Below, piece after piece: positions 1 through 10,975 of a stretch of 64,000 nucleotides of DNA. Origin of the DNA: Diprion similis. Its lineage: Eukaryota; Arthropoda; Insecta; Hymenoptera; Diprionidae. Below the pieces are notes generated by a model. The model was not told the origin of the DNA. It was given only the letters and a program-made list of their open reading frames with translations, and made no database searches. The stretch's first letter is position 1; every line of letters starts with the position of its first letter. The stretch covers positions 6,882,001 through 6,946,000 of the forward strand of contig NC_060118.1 in assembly GCF_021155765.1 (NCBI RefSeq), given 5' to 3'. The translations under genes and the position numbers were made by a program.

Positions 1-10
1 TTATTTTCAG

Positions 11-836
11 ATACAAGAGCAACTTGGAGCCTTACACGGCCGAGGAACTGGGTGAATCATCTGGGTTGAAAATCGAATCTGTAGTCATCGACAAGCTGGA
101 AACTTATTTCGACCACCATGACTCGGTCATTGAGAGTTCCGAAGATGTTTCCTTTAACGTAAAGGTTCGCCAGCAACGTTTGAACCACAAACCATTCAGC
201 TACACCATCGGACTTCATTCTCAAATCGAAACTGAAGCCATGGTGAGGATTTTCCTCGGACCGAAGTACGACGCGTTGCACAACGAACTTGCCATTACCG
301 AGAATTATGAAAACTTCTACGAGTTCGATGTGTGGAAAGTCAAACGTTAGTATATACTAAACACTTTTCCGAATTTACACACCGATTCGCGGATCGTTAT
401 GACGCTTATGATGCTTCAATTTACAGTTCAAAATGGACGGAATGAAATTAAGCGCACCAGCCATGAGGCTCTCTTCGTGGTTCCCGATGACGAGGGTGTC
501 GAAGTTTTTCACCGCAAGTTGAAAGCAGCTGTGGATGAAAAAGCGCCTCTCACCTACTCGGAACACGTTTACGGATTTCCGGATCGACTTCTCCTCCCTA
601 AAGGACGGAAGGAGGGACTCCGACTGCAGATTTTCGTCCACGTTATTCCCTGCAGCAAGGATCACATTCAGGAAGTCGATTCTCCGATATGGGGGAAGGC
701 CTACACCGATGGTCGCCCCATGGGATTCCCTCTGGACAGACCAATCCATGCTAACAATTTCACCCTGCCGAATATGCGCTTCCAAGAGGTTGTCATTTTC
801 CACAGGGAAGCTGCGGAAATAAACGCAACTGTGTAA
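11..836 (+). CDS. Hexamerin, L type, last two exons (5' part lies outside the window)
   Basis: Hexamerins are secreted, hexameric larval storage proteins of the hemocyanin superfamily, made by fat body and used as an amino-acid store. Two exons are visible: 11-345, opened by a TTATTTTCAG acceptor at 1-10, and 427-836, ending in TAA. They join in phase 1 across an 81-bp intron (346-426, GTTAGT...TTACAG). The exons align in order and phase with exons 5 and 6 of the complete hexamerins downstream and encode the C-terminal beta-sandwich domain: the FLGPKYD strand is in the first exon, GFPLDRP and the C-terminal EINATV in the second. The sequence clearly differs from the H pair, so this is a distinct paralogue. 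Exons 1-4 must lie upstream of the window. A polyadenylation signal follows at 969-974. Confidence 0.88.
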
Positions 837-968
837 ACAAACTTTTTAAATTCTCCTGGGATCACAGTCATACAATATTTCTATCGTTAATGACTTTTTC
901 ATTTGATCTTATATTAATATGCACGTATATCCTGCTTTGTTTATAATTACCAAAGGTATATAACACCA

Positions 969-974
969 AATAAA
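969..974 (+). terminator. AATAAA polyadenylation signal of the L-type hexamerin
   Basis: AATAAA lies 133 bp past the stop codon. The equivalent position in the truncated second copy also carries AATAAA (9468-9473), so the 3' end was duplicated together with the exon. Confidence 0.65.
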
Positions 975-1082
975 GAACGCTTAAAACTTAATCCTCGATT
1001 ATTCATTTTGCTGTTTCGAAACGATCACCCCGAAATATCTCTGAGTAGGGTGAGCTTATCTCAGAAATAAAAAAAAAACGAC

Positions 1083-1560
1083 ATGAAAATAAAACTGCTA
1101 CAAAATTGTATTACATATTGCGATGGTTATACGCCCGGACAACATTATCAGGACAGAATTAGATCGCTCGACCTTCAATCTGAATTCAAGTTCAAGTGTG
1201 ACGTTTCGTTGCATGATTTTTTAGCTCCCCATTACCGATACGAATTTATCAGTTTCAATATTCAACGGCTTGATATAATAAACTGTCACCTAATCGTTCA
1301 GGACGGGTAATAACTCTACAAAATTCAAACTCAAATTGTTTAAATAGTTACGACTTTTTTTTCAATTCTCTGCGGAGTTTTCAGGACACTTGAATTGGCA
1401 AATATGCAGAATCCGTGTTGCAATTGGATATAATTATAATGAGCACTCTTGCGATAATCAAGCTTATTACGATGGACTCTGACGCGATACTCTGGCACAA
1501 AAATAAAATGTTACGGCAATATCGATTAATTATGACCTCTAGTATTCAGAAATACTAGTC
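1083..1560 (+). pseudogene. Decayed copy 1 of an unrecognised two-exon gene
   Basis: A reading frame opens with ATG at 1083 and contains LLQNCITYCD and LDLQS. It aligns with 10400-10554 in the second duplication unit. There the frame runs into a good GTGAGA donor; here the matching bases read ATACGA, so the donor is lost and the frame runs on to a stop at 1308-1310. The second exon homologue (about 1410-1560) keeps the stretch aligned with KMLQQYR but carries a deletion of roughly 40 bp and in-frame stops. I do not recognise the protein family and see no hexamerin similarity. It reads as a relic whose sister copy decayed in a different way. Confidence 0.5.
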
Positions 1561-2691
1561 AATTTTTTTTAAAGATACGGTCAACTTTCCTCCGCGTGAT
1601 TCTAAATTAATGCACTGGATTTTTATTCGTCATAAAAAAAAAAACGTATTGATTTACTGATCTTTACTATTGATGAGATCTAGAGTCATTTCTAGGAAAT
1701 ATTCGTATCACCCCAAATTTTAAGCTTCTATGAATTTTACAGATTCCTTTCAGGCTATATTAGGGTGATACAAATTCCGGCTAAGGAAGAAACGTCTTTG
1801 TCCGAATTTTTCTACATAAAATAGACCCAGTTTCTACGCAAACTTAGTTGATAACTCATTGACGATAAGAAGAGAAGATTCTTTTGAATAATTTAATTCT
1901 AAGGATTAAGATTCATTTACTAACGAATAGAACTTTTTTCTATGAGGCTGAAATTTTTATTAAGAATAAATGCATTCTTCAATTGTTCCATTTTTGAATT
2001 TGAGCCAGATTGAAACTACACATAATTCTGGTACATAAAAATTATCCTACAATAGTGTAAAAATAGCTGCTTTTGAATTGAGGTTCGCTATGGAATAGTA
2101 GCAAATGGATTCAGTATCTCTAGAATTGAACTTACGAACCAAAAACAAATAAAAGAAAATCTTATCCGTAGGGAATGCCTTGACTTCCTGATTTTTACTG
2201 GGTAATTTTTTTCATACGCATATTTTCTATACATAAAACTTGAAACCAATTCAGAATTGGTGCTACAAAATTTTTTAAATTGTAACGCATTTGTTCATTT
2301 CGGCTGACAGATAACACGATTGTGAAACGCATATCTTCATGTAGAAAAATGGACTGATGTCTACATAATAGACACGATTCTCAACGAAGTACAGGTATAA
2401 ATAAAACCAAAGCATCAAATGTCTATGAGACATTTACTATAAATATATTATCAAAAGTCTAGTCTATATTCATGTTTAATTGTACAATGTCTAATTAGAG
2501 ATAGATAATAAGATAGCACTATTTTTAAGCAATATAAAAATAAAATACATTCCTCAATTGGCCGCATTAGTTGCCTTTTGGAATGTTGAAGTGACGATGG
2601 AAAGTTTTTGAGATTTGCATAAACCGCATACATTGCTAAATGTATTGTACCTATTAGCCGAATTGTAAGATATTGCTATCGGAAATATTGG

Positions 2692-2699
2692 TTGCGCAA
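2692..2699. promoter_or_regulatory. C/EBP-type palindrome TTGCGCAA upstream of H hexamerin copy 1
   Basis: TTGCGCAA is the consensus half-site palindrome for C/EBP bZIP factors, which act in fat body. It lies 93 bp before the TATA box. The second copy carries the same octamer 92 bp before its own TATA box (12343-12350), although the flanking sequence has changed. Confidence 0.5.
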
Positions 2700-2784
2700 T
2701 GATACTTTATCGTCTGTCGAACTTGGCCCGGACAAAAGGGGTAAAAAAGTTGAACACAAATGATTGCAGCGGCAATATCAGAAG

Positions 2785-2790
2785 TATAAA
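2785..2790 (+). promoter_or_regulatory. TATA box of H hexamerin copy 1
   Basis: TATAAA lies about 30 bp before a block (from about 2811) that is conserved with copy 2, which suggests a start site near 2815 and a 5' UTR of about 105 nt to the ATG at 2921. Copies of the decamer (A/G)TTGCAGCGG flank the TATA box in this copy only. Confidence 0.6.
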
Positions 2791-2920
2791 TAGTTGCAGC
2801 GGTTACGTGAAATCGTTACACTTCGACCTGAACGGAGTAGTCGGAACGGTCTTGCTCGTTACACAAAGGAACGTTGATCGGGTATATACGAAAAAAGAGG
2901 AGCCGAAAATTTTGCAGAAA

Positions 2921-5445
2921 ATGATTCGCCAGGTGGCGATTCTTGCCGTCGCGGCATTCTGCATTGCGGCGTCTGATCCCGTCCCTCTGAAGAGTACCGA
3001 CAACAATTTGGCCTATAGGCTGATCTACGATTTAATATGGAGAACCCAACGGACAGGCAAATTATCCAAGGAGATTGAGACACACGAGGAACCCTTCAAA
3101 ATCGACGATCATCTGTTGACATGGCCGGACAAGGTGAGAAACACCTCTATAACCCAATACTTCTAGTGAATAAGGAAAGAAGCAGCACAGATCGGTCGAG
3201 GAGTAACACCTGCACATCGATTCTGTCCTTAGGAAGCGCTAGCAGACTTCCGGGCCCGATATCATTACGGAATGCTTCCACCGGGAGCAATTTTCTCCAT
3301 CTACTACTCTGAACAGCTTGAAGAAGCTGTGTCGATCTTCAAGGTCATGCACACCGCTCCGAACACCTGGCTCTTCTTCCAATTTTCCGTTTGGGCCTTC
3401 AGAAACTTGAACCACGAATACTGGTCGTACGCTTTCAACATGGCCGTCATGTACCGAGACGACTGTAAGTCAATACCTATTCCCAGTCCCCACACCGTTT
3501 TCCACAACTACTACTTCAACAGCGACGTCATGAGGCAATTACACACCTTCAAGATGGACTACCAGTTCGAAGGTAAGACGACAGCGACTCTTTACCAACG
3601 TACACCAGCAAAACGAAGTCTGAAACCATTATTCGTTCGCTTTCATTAAACAGCTGGTCACGGATTAGAAGACGTTGAAAAAGTCGTGGTGCCGGGCAAC
3701 TACACCAACTGGTACATCAGGGAAACCAATGATCCCGAGAGGAACCTCACGTACTACCTTGAGGACGCAGATCTCAACAACTTCTACGCCTACCTCCACG
3801 TCGAATCGCCATTCTGGATGTCGACCGAAGCGTACGATCACATCTCACATGATTTCAGAGGACAGGTTTACTTCGCGGTTCACCACATGTTGATGAACCG
3901 TTACCACATGGAGCGCATGTCTCACAAAATACCGTTTATGGAAACTATCGATTGGGAACAGCCGATCGTCACTGGATATCTGCCACAGATGACTTACTCA
4001 AACGGCCTACACTTCCCGAGACGCCACGAATGGACCAAAGTCGCAACGTCCAAATATCACCACCTTCAGGTAAGTAAATGGAAAATTAATTCTAGAATAC
4101 GCAGCTAAATATATTACATTCGAACTTATTCTATATTCTATGACAATTGGTGTTGGAGATAATCGGCGTTGTTTTCTTTTCCAGGAAATGGAACAGTACG
4201 AAAGCCGCATAAACGACGTCGTAGACTCTGGAATCGTTATCGACAGAGATGGAAACATCAAGCACCTTAAACACGTGGAAGACCTTAACGTACTTGCCAA
4301 CCTCGTGGAAGGCAACAATGATTCCGTGAACCCGTTCTACTATGGATCGGTGGACCACCTCAGCAGACACATTCTTGGATTCTGTCCCGAACCTCAGAAC
4401 AAATACCAGATCCTTCCCAGCGCCCTTGAGCACGCTTCCACCAGCATGAGGGACCCAGGCTTCTACAGAATGTACAACAAAATCGACGACTACTACATGA
4501 GGTGAGGCAATCCAACAATCATTCCAAACGACAACGTCTCTGTCCCTAGACTCAAACAATTGACTGTACTTAATGCCTCTTCAGATTCATGAAACGCCTC
4601 GGGCCCTACACGAAGGATGAGCTGGCCTCACCTGGAATCAAGGTCGTCGCAGCTTCCGTTAGCAACCTTGCAACTTACTTCGAACCTACCGACATATTTG
4701 TGACCGGTGTGAACAGGACCTCGGACAACAAATGGGTGTCATTCTACGTTCGCCAGCACCGTTTGAATCACAAACCGTTCAGTTTCGAAATGACCATTGA
4801 ATCCGAAAAAACAGACAAGGTCTCCATCCGCACTTTCTTGGGGCCCAAATACGACCTGCAAGGCAGAAACATCACCGATTCATACAAATACTTCTACGAA
4901 GTTGACTACTACGTCACAGACCGTAAGTGCATACGAGTAAAAAGAACAACACCGAAAAAAAGAATTCTTGATAGCATAAATAACGGGTCTCCCGTTCATT
5001 CTAACGAATCACTGTTACTTCCGTCATTTCAGTCGCCGTTGGCAAGAACAAGATCACCCGCAACAGCAAGGATTTCACCTTGTCTGTCGTTGACCACAAG
5101 AACGACGAGTACTTCTACAGGAACGTAGATAAGGTCGTTCACGGCACTGAACAGGTGCCGAAGAACCCCGTCAAACCTGGATTCCCGAACCGCCTAGTGC
5201 TGCCCATGGGTCTACCGGAAGGAATGGAGGTCCAGTTCTTCGTCTACGTCAGGAAATTAGACCAGACAAAGACGAAAACTTTGAAGAGTCGATTCTTCCC
5301 TGAGGGCGTAACCACCGACAAGCACTTCGGATTCCCTCTGGACAGACCGATGAAGGAACACACATTCACTCTCCCCAACATGTACGCGTTCCCCGCCGTC
5401 ATCCGCCACTACGAGACCGAGGCAGAGTTGAACGTGACTGTTTGA
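2921..5445 (+). CDS. Hexamerin, H type, copy 1 (complete, 678 aa)
   Basis: Secreted storage protein of the hemocyanin superfamily. Six exons: 2921-3133, 3233-3572, 3654-4069, 4185-4501, 4585-4922, 5033-5445, total 2037 nt, frame open throughout, every intron GT-AG. The first ~17 residues (MIRQVAILAVAAFCIAAS) form a signal peptide. The N domain occupies roughly residues 20-180, the middle all-alpha domain with FYAYLHVESPFWM lies in exon 3, and the C-terminal beta-sandwich with FLGPKYD and GFPLDRP in exons 5-6. The protein is rich in Phe, Tyr and His, as expected for an arylphorin-like hexamerin; I do not see an intact set of hemocyanin copper histidines, as is normal for the family. The length agrees with hymenopteran Hex70 proteins (about 680 aa). 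TATA at 2785 and AATAAA at 5583 flank it. A near-identical copy lies 9.6 kb downstream. Confidence 0.93.
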
Positions 5446-5582
5446 CCTGACTTAAGATGGTTAATCAAGACTGTCCGATGCTAATTGTAAGACTATCGCT
5501 AAGTCGAAATAATATTATTTGTATACCAATTTAAATTTTTGTCCACTATCAAACCAAGTACACTGTAGAAGTAGTATATGTT

Positions 5583-5588
5583 AATAAA
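5583..5588 (+). terminator. AATAAA polyadenylation signal of H hexamerin copy 1
   Basis: AATAAA lies 138 bp after the stop codon. The homologous position after copy 2 also has AATAAA (15214-15219). Confidence 0.65.
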
Positions 5589-7330
5589 AATTGTAAAATA
5601 TATCCGAAACGGCACACATATTTATATTTCTGCCTCAACATATTTATCTAGCTTTTCATTGGAAAGCAAACCATTTCCAATATTCGCATTGCATTGGGCT
5701 GTGTACACTCGCCCCTGGTGGAGTTAAATTTGACGTCCAACTACGAATTGGATTTTACAATTAAGCAGAGAAACTTGCATAGTTTTTTGGTATTAGTATG
5801 AAGTTTCGGTTCATTCGTTATCGTACCTTATCATAAAACAGTACTCTTTCGTAGATTATCGTCTTCTTTTATAGAAAATTCTAGCATGGCTTGCATTTAG
5901 GCAGTCATTTTTCTTATGTCAAATATTGAAATGGATATAATTTGTTGGAGAATAACGTGAATTTCCTGGTTTAAAAAAATGACAAGTGTTGGTTTTTTCA
6001 TAAGAATCACCTATTGAAACAAGATGAGTTTAAAAATACACGACAGATTCTCTAAATCCGTCTAGAACATTCTCACAACGTAAGAAGATTAGTCTTCGAA
6101 TGTGAACCGAAATTCTGCTAAGTACTCAACTTGTCTGCGATGAGTTTTCCTTGTGAGAGAGATACAACATTTAGCGGTGGTTCAAAAATAGTATTTCATA
6201 CTTTCTAATCCATATTCGTAATCGTATGGATTTAAATAAAAAACTCACATAGTCGATCACCACAATTTTTTGTAGAATTTCGTATTCTTTTATTGGAATG
6301 CATGGAGTTCATAAAAAGTTGTAGTTTTCAACGAAATTCTAAGACACTAAAAGAAAAAACTACTTTATTGTAGTTGGCAACTTAAGTCAATCAAAAAATG
6401 TGTAGAGTGTGAATCGAAGTACATTGAATTTGCTTCTATCCTGTGAGACGAGTCGTGCAGGACAGCTATTTAACATCCATATTGTATTTGAGATTGAAGA
6501 ATAAAAGTTATCGATAAAGAAAATTTCATGTTTTTCACAGGGCTTCGTGAGAAAAATTTCTTCGACTACAAATTAAAGAACACTCTATAGTCTACGTAGA
6601 AATACTCGTTTACTTTGAACACCGTAAAAAGGTGAGTACATAGTACTTATATTCCACAATGCATATGTCTTTGCACTTAAAATAACTCGTTTGACGACTA
6701 TTTGACTGCTGGGACTTTATGGTGGCTCCCGTGGTTCTCGTACAATTACGTATTACAAAGTTAACTTTTGGATTCAAAGTTGAATGTTTTTGTAAAGGCT
6801 TTAACCATCTAATGTGCCTTTGACGATGTTTAAAGACCCATTGCTTTTAAAATTTTATTCTTCTATTTGCATCTCAAACTTTTATAAGCAGTCCAACGTC
6901 AAGTCAAGAGGGATCAGGATTGAAATTTTTTATATACGATAAGAGAGCGGACGCTTTAATTATCCACGTTTATTTCACGAAGCATCGATTTTCGATGGAA
7001 TCATATCAATATGGCAATTCGCTCTATTGTGAAGGGTCCAAAAATCATATTGGTTATCCGTAATATACGGTTTTTTTATTGCAAAGGATTCGGTACTTTT
7101 CACAGTAATACCATCTTCCAAGAAGGGACAATCAATGTGTATATAATTACTACCTCACATCGCGATATCACAATAATTATGAGTATGCCATATCTGTTTA
7201 TTGCACATGAAGATGATACCTAATTTCACTGAGTTTCCTACAAAATATTATCTACGATAAAATGGACGAAAATTATAATGCTTTCGTGACATCTTTTGCC
7301 ATGCCACGGTAAGCTGGAATAATAGAACAA
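5589..7330. other. Intergenic DNA, no gene seen
   Basis: AT-rich sequence without a coding signal. From about 6650 onward it aligns with 15700-17250 of the second unit at what looks like 80-90 percent identity by eye, apart from an element inserted only in the second unit at 16459-16960. Confidence 0.5.
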
Positions 7331-7841
7331 GCACGAATCGAGTACCTTTGGGGTTCCTTGTCAGACGAATATCGAGAAGGTGTCATGGCTTACCTGAAAT
7401 CCAATACCAGTTGCGCTCAAGAGTATCAAAGACGCACGGGAATCCCGGTTATCGGTCAAGGTCAAGCGTCCTCCTCCTAGAGGAAGTCACTAGAGGTGGT
7501 TTCACCTGAGTGGATCACACCTCGGTCCGGTTCTCCGGATCGTCTTTCCATTATACGCGCCGCGTAACGCTACATAACGCCGATGCATTATATATAGAAT
7601 GTAGCACGTTAACCTGTTGCTCCTTCCACAACAAGCAGGAAGACTCCTCGGACAACACGCCCGTCCTCCTACTGAGGATGAGGGCAGGTGAGGAAAGGTA
7701 GGGGACGCAAACGAGGCCATCGGTCTAGACTCGACGAGCTTAGTCTTTCCGAAGTCGATGGGCTGAAGACCTCAGAAGAAGATACTCACTCCGCTTGTTC
7801 CACTGCCGTTGAGAATCACCCGAGGATCAACTTAATTCTTT
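7331..7841. repeat. Ultraconserved duplicated non-coding block, copy 1 (511 bp)
   Basis: This block matches 17255-17765 at all but one position (A at 7583, G at 17507), while flanks on both sides differ every 10-15 bases. It is more GC-rich than its surroundings. It has no long frame with protein-like character in either strand; the longest are about 70 codons. It contains TCAAGGTCA (7456-7464), which fits the FTZ-F1 orphan-receptor site, a short hairpin around AGGTGGTTTCACCT (7494-7507), and a TATATATA run near 7590. Function unknown; it could be an enhancer, a non-coding RNA or a gene-conversion tract. Confidence 0.7.
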
Positions 7842-8848
7842 ACTCTACGCTTAGACTTCATACCTGTAACGCTTCTGGTTCACGATGATACCGACCACAT
7901 TCTCAACATGAATTTTCGCACCTTCATCGTGAGTTGGATCTTCTTTTCTTGCATTTTTGAAAGCTCGTGATTCTCAGAGTAAGAGTCCCAACCCTATTAC
8001 ACTGCAATATCGTGAATTTGTAAAAAAAAAAAGTTTCTATCTTCATTTTTCTTTTGCTTCCGGCTGCATACACAACTTCATAGAATTCGAATTTGCAGTC
8101 AAATGAATATTGCAACGTCACTTAGCATCTTGGTAACGATAAGTTGGTATCGAGAGCTACGGGATGAAAAATATTATAGATAATATATCCGCAGTGGTCA
8201 ATGTATGGGCAGCACTTTTTCATAGTTAAATCTATCGCAATTGTGGCTAGATTTACAAATCCGATGACAAGAGTTCAAAACTAATAGTAAAAGTTTACAA
8301 TATGCTTAGGGAAATCTATCACAGTTGACGTAGATTTGAGTCTAAGAAACTGATGTCCATATATTCAACACGACAGATGTAAAATCTACATTACATTTTT
8401 TCCCATGGCGGTCTGAATTATGACCATCCACTCTGCACTTCTGAGAAACGTCTATACAATTCCATAACAGACAGTAACACTCACAAAGATCAATTCCAAT
8501 TCAGATAATAGTTATTGTGAACGACAGAGTAAATTATCCAGCCCGATAATAAACATATTGTGTAAACATGTTTGATATGACACGATATGAACTATTTGAT
8601 GATATGAATGCTTAACGATATCGCTTTTCATACCGATTAACCAAAAAATAGCCCATTGCACCACGTTTATTAGAATACGAATTATGATCTCGGTTATGAT
8701 GTATTCATTTTCAGTTTTACTCGGAATCGTGTATTCCTATTTTCAGTGATAATACTTCCAATCAGAACGCACTCAAGTTAACATAAATCATGACTTGACC
8801 AGACTTGTGAATGAAGATGAACAACTTTAAAGTGATCATTTGTTGTAG
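7842..8848. other. Intergenic DNA before the L pseudogene
   Basis: This stretch is homologous to 17766-18380. It holds a short conserved ATG segment at 7908-7928 followed by a GTGAGT donor-like site, also present in the second unit, but no downstream exon can be joined with confidence. The rest shows no coding signal. Confidence 0.4.
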
Positions 8849-9335
8849 CGTCAACATGAAGCAATTACGGTGGAAGAATTGGGTTTGGCTAATTTGAAAA
8901 TTCAATCTGTGGTCACCTCAATTCGATCAATAAGAGTTCTGACGGTATTACCTCTAAAAAGCCACGAGGAAGATTTTCGTCGGACCAAAGTATGACTCGT
9001 TTTTTAACCTAAATTACAGTGGCGGCGCGGCGGATCAAAGAGCGCCTCTCACCTACTCGAAAGACGTTTACGGATTTTCGGATCGGCTTCTCCTCCCTAA
9101 AGGAAGGAATGAGGGACTCCGACTGCAGATTTTCGTCCACGTTTTCCCCTGCAGCAAGGATCACTTTCAGGAAGTCGATTCTCCAATGTGGGGGGAAGCC
9201 TACACCGATGGTCGTTCCATGGGATTCCCTCTGGACAGACCAATCCAGGCTAACAATTTCACCCTGTCGAATATGAGCTTCCAAGAGGTTGTCATTTTCC
9301 ACAGGGAAGCTGCGGAAATAAACGCAACTGTGTAA
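8849..9335 (+). pseudogene. Truncated L-type hexamerin pseudogene
   Basis: A TTGTAG acceptor at 8843-8848 opens a fragment of hexamerin exon 5 that resembles the L gene (EELGLANLKIQSVV), followed by an internal deletion of about 115 bp and a frameshifted remnant of the FLGPKYD segment. An intron remnant ends in ATTACAG (9013-9019), and most of exon 6 follows. That exon keeps an open frame (APLTYS ... GFPLDRP ... EINATV) to TAA at 9333-9335 but has lost its first ~40 codons. Exons 1-4 are absent. The copy was probably born truncated when the tandem duplication breakpoint fell near intron 4/exon 5. AATAAA remains at 9468. Confidence 0.85.
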
Positions 9336-9483
9336 ACAAAGTTTTAAATTGTCCTGGGATCATAGTCATACAATTTTTCTATCGTAAATGACTTTTTCAG
9401 TTGATCTTATATACATGTACATACGTATATCCTGCTGTGTGACATAATTACCAAGGGAATAGCGTCAAATAAAAAATGCTTAG

Positions 9484-10285
9484 GGTGCTTATAAAGACGC
9501 ATTGTACACCTCGAAAACACGAGGATGCAAAACTCCTATACCGCTCAAGTGATTAGAGTGAGACTTAGGCAATTAATGCCTTATTTTGGCAAAAAGTGGA
9601 GTGTCTTTTTACTTTTTCAAAATTTAGAAAAAAATTTTACAGATTGGTTACCACCCACAGAAATTGGCCAAATTTTCACAGTTGCACTGAATGGATTGAA
9701 CTATCCGATATAATGCGACTCGGAGGTGATGAAACACACATTTTGAGCCCAGTTCCATGAGATTTGATGGTGAAATGACGAAATGGCAGCTGATCTGGTT
9801 TTCGTTTATGAAGAACACCGAAATCTCGTTTTGGCGACATTTGTTACCGACCTTTCACGCATGCCGGTAATTTTTTACCGACATTACTCGCATACATTAC
9901 CGATGCGCGTAATCTCGGTAACAAATGTCGCCAAAATGAGATTTCGGTGTACTTCGTAATTGAAAACCAGATCAGCTGCCATTTCGTGATTTCACCATCA
10001 AATCTCATGGGACCGGGCTCAAAATGTGTGTTTCATCACCGCCAAGTGGCATCATACCGGATAGTTCGAACCATTCAGTGCAACTGTGAAAATTTGGCCA
10101 ATTTCTATGGGTGGTAACCAATCTGTAAATTTTTTTTTCAAAGTTTGAAAAAGTAAAAAGACGCTCCACTTTTTGCCAAAATAAGGCGTTAATTGCCCAA
10201 GTTTCACTCCAATCGCTTGAGCGGTATAGGAGTTTTGCATCCCCGCGATTTCCAGGTGTATGTACAACGCGTCTTTATAAGCACC
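9484..10285. mobile_element. TTAA-flanked foldback element (802 bp), piggyBac-like MITE
   Basis: Two arms of nearly 400 bp are inverted copies of each other, meeting in a loop near 9860-9895. The ends read GGTGCTTATAAAGACGC and its complement. They are flanked by TTAG (9480-9483) and TTAA (10286-10289); the empty site in unit 1 (near 980) reads GCTTAAAAC, so insertion at TTAA after the tandem duplication is directly visible. It carries no transposase. TTAA target choice is typical of piggyBac transposons, so mobilisation by such an enzyme is inferred. The two similar ~70-codon frames on opposite strands are products of the symmetry. Confidence 0.85.
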
Positions 10286-10387
10286 TTAAAACTGAGTTCT
10301 CAATTATTCATTTCGCTGTTTCGTAACGATCACCCCGAAATATCTGTGACCAGGGAGCCTATCTCAGAAAAATGAGAAAAAAACGTC

Positions 10388-10975
10388 ATGATAATATCAC
10401 GCTAAATAAAACTGCTACAACATTGTATTACATACTGCGACGTTTATACATCCCGACAATATTATCAGGACCAAACGAGATTGCTCGACCTTCAGTCCGG
10501 ATTCAAGTTCAAATATAATGTTTCAATGGAAGATTTTTTAGCTGCGCATTTTCGGTGAGAATTTATTTTCATCCTTGTTCGATATTCCCATGGCTGAATA
10601 GAAGAATTCTTTTTATAGAGATAATAGCTTTAAATCATTCGTATCTAAATTGTTTTAAAAATTATCTGTTTACCAATTATCTGTTCGAGATTTTTAAGAC
10701 ACTCGAATTAATCGTCAAATGTGCAGTGGCCATGTTGCAGCTTGCAAACCAAATATAATTATGACGAGCAATCTTACACCCTTTTCAATGTCGTCGTTAG
10801 CGACAATCAATCTTACACGATGGGCTCTGACATGAGTCGTGAGTGCGAAAATAAAATGTTACAGCAATATCGATTATTTATGAACTCTGATGTTCAGAAA
10901 CATAAATCAAATTTCATTGAAGATACGAAAAAATTTCTCCGAATCACTCCAATTTATTTCACTGTATTTTCGTAG
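10388..10975 (+). pseudogene. Decayed copy 2 of the unrecognised two-exon gene
   Basis: The exon homologous to 1083-1250 reads LLQHCITYCDVYT and ends at 10554 in a GTGAGA donor (phase 2). The sequence from 10741, after a GTTGCAG acceptor, continues in the matching phase for 78 codons (QTKYNYDEQSY, ENKMLQQYR, FIEDTKKFL) to a stop at 10973-10975. The start is broken: an insertion after the ATG at 10388 brings in an in-frame stop just before IKLLQ. Copy 1 is broken elsewhere (donor and exon 2), so together the copies show what an ancestral gene of at least 134 codons looked like. No family recognised; an N-terminal exon supplied from further upstream is not excluded. Confidence 0.5.

Larger units (their letters stand above)
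837..2691. other. Intergenic region between L and H hexamerins
   Basis: Apart from the L poly(A) signal and the relic gene at 1083-1560, this AT-rich stretch shows no supported gene. It is homologous in patches to 9336-12342 in the second unit but has diverged through indels. Confidence 0.6.

Noticed and set aside
7688-7888. 66-codon frame conserved in both units (also 17612-17812)
   Set aside because: Conservation is simply that of the near-identical DNA block; the frame diverges at once where the DNA does, and its composition is not protein-like.
9525-10267. Two similar ~70-codon frames on opposite strands suggesting duplicated genes
   Set aside because: They are the two arms of the 802-bp foldback element.
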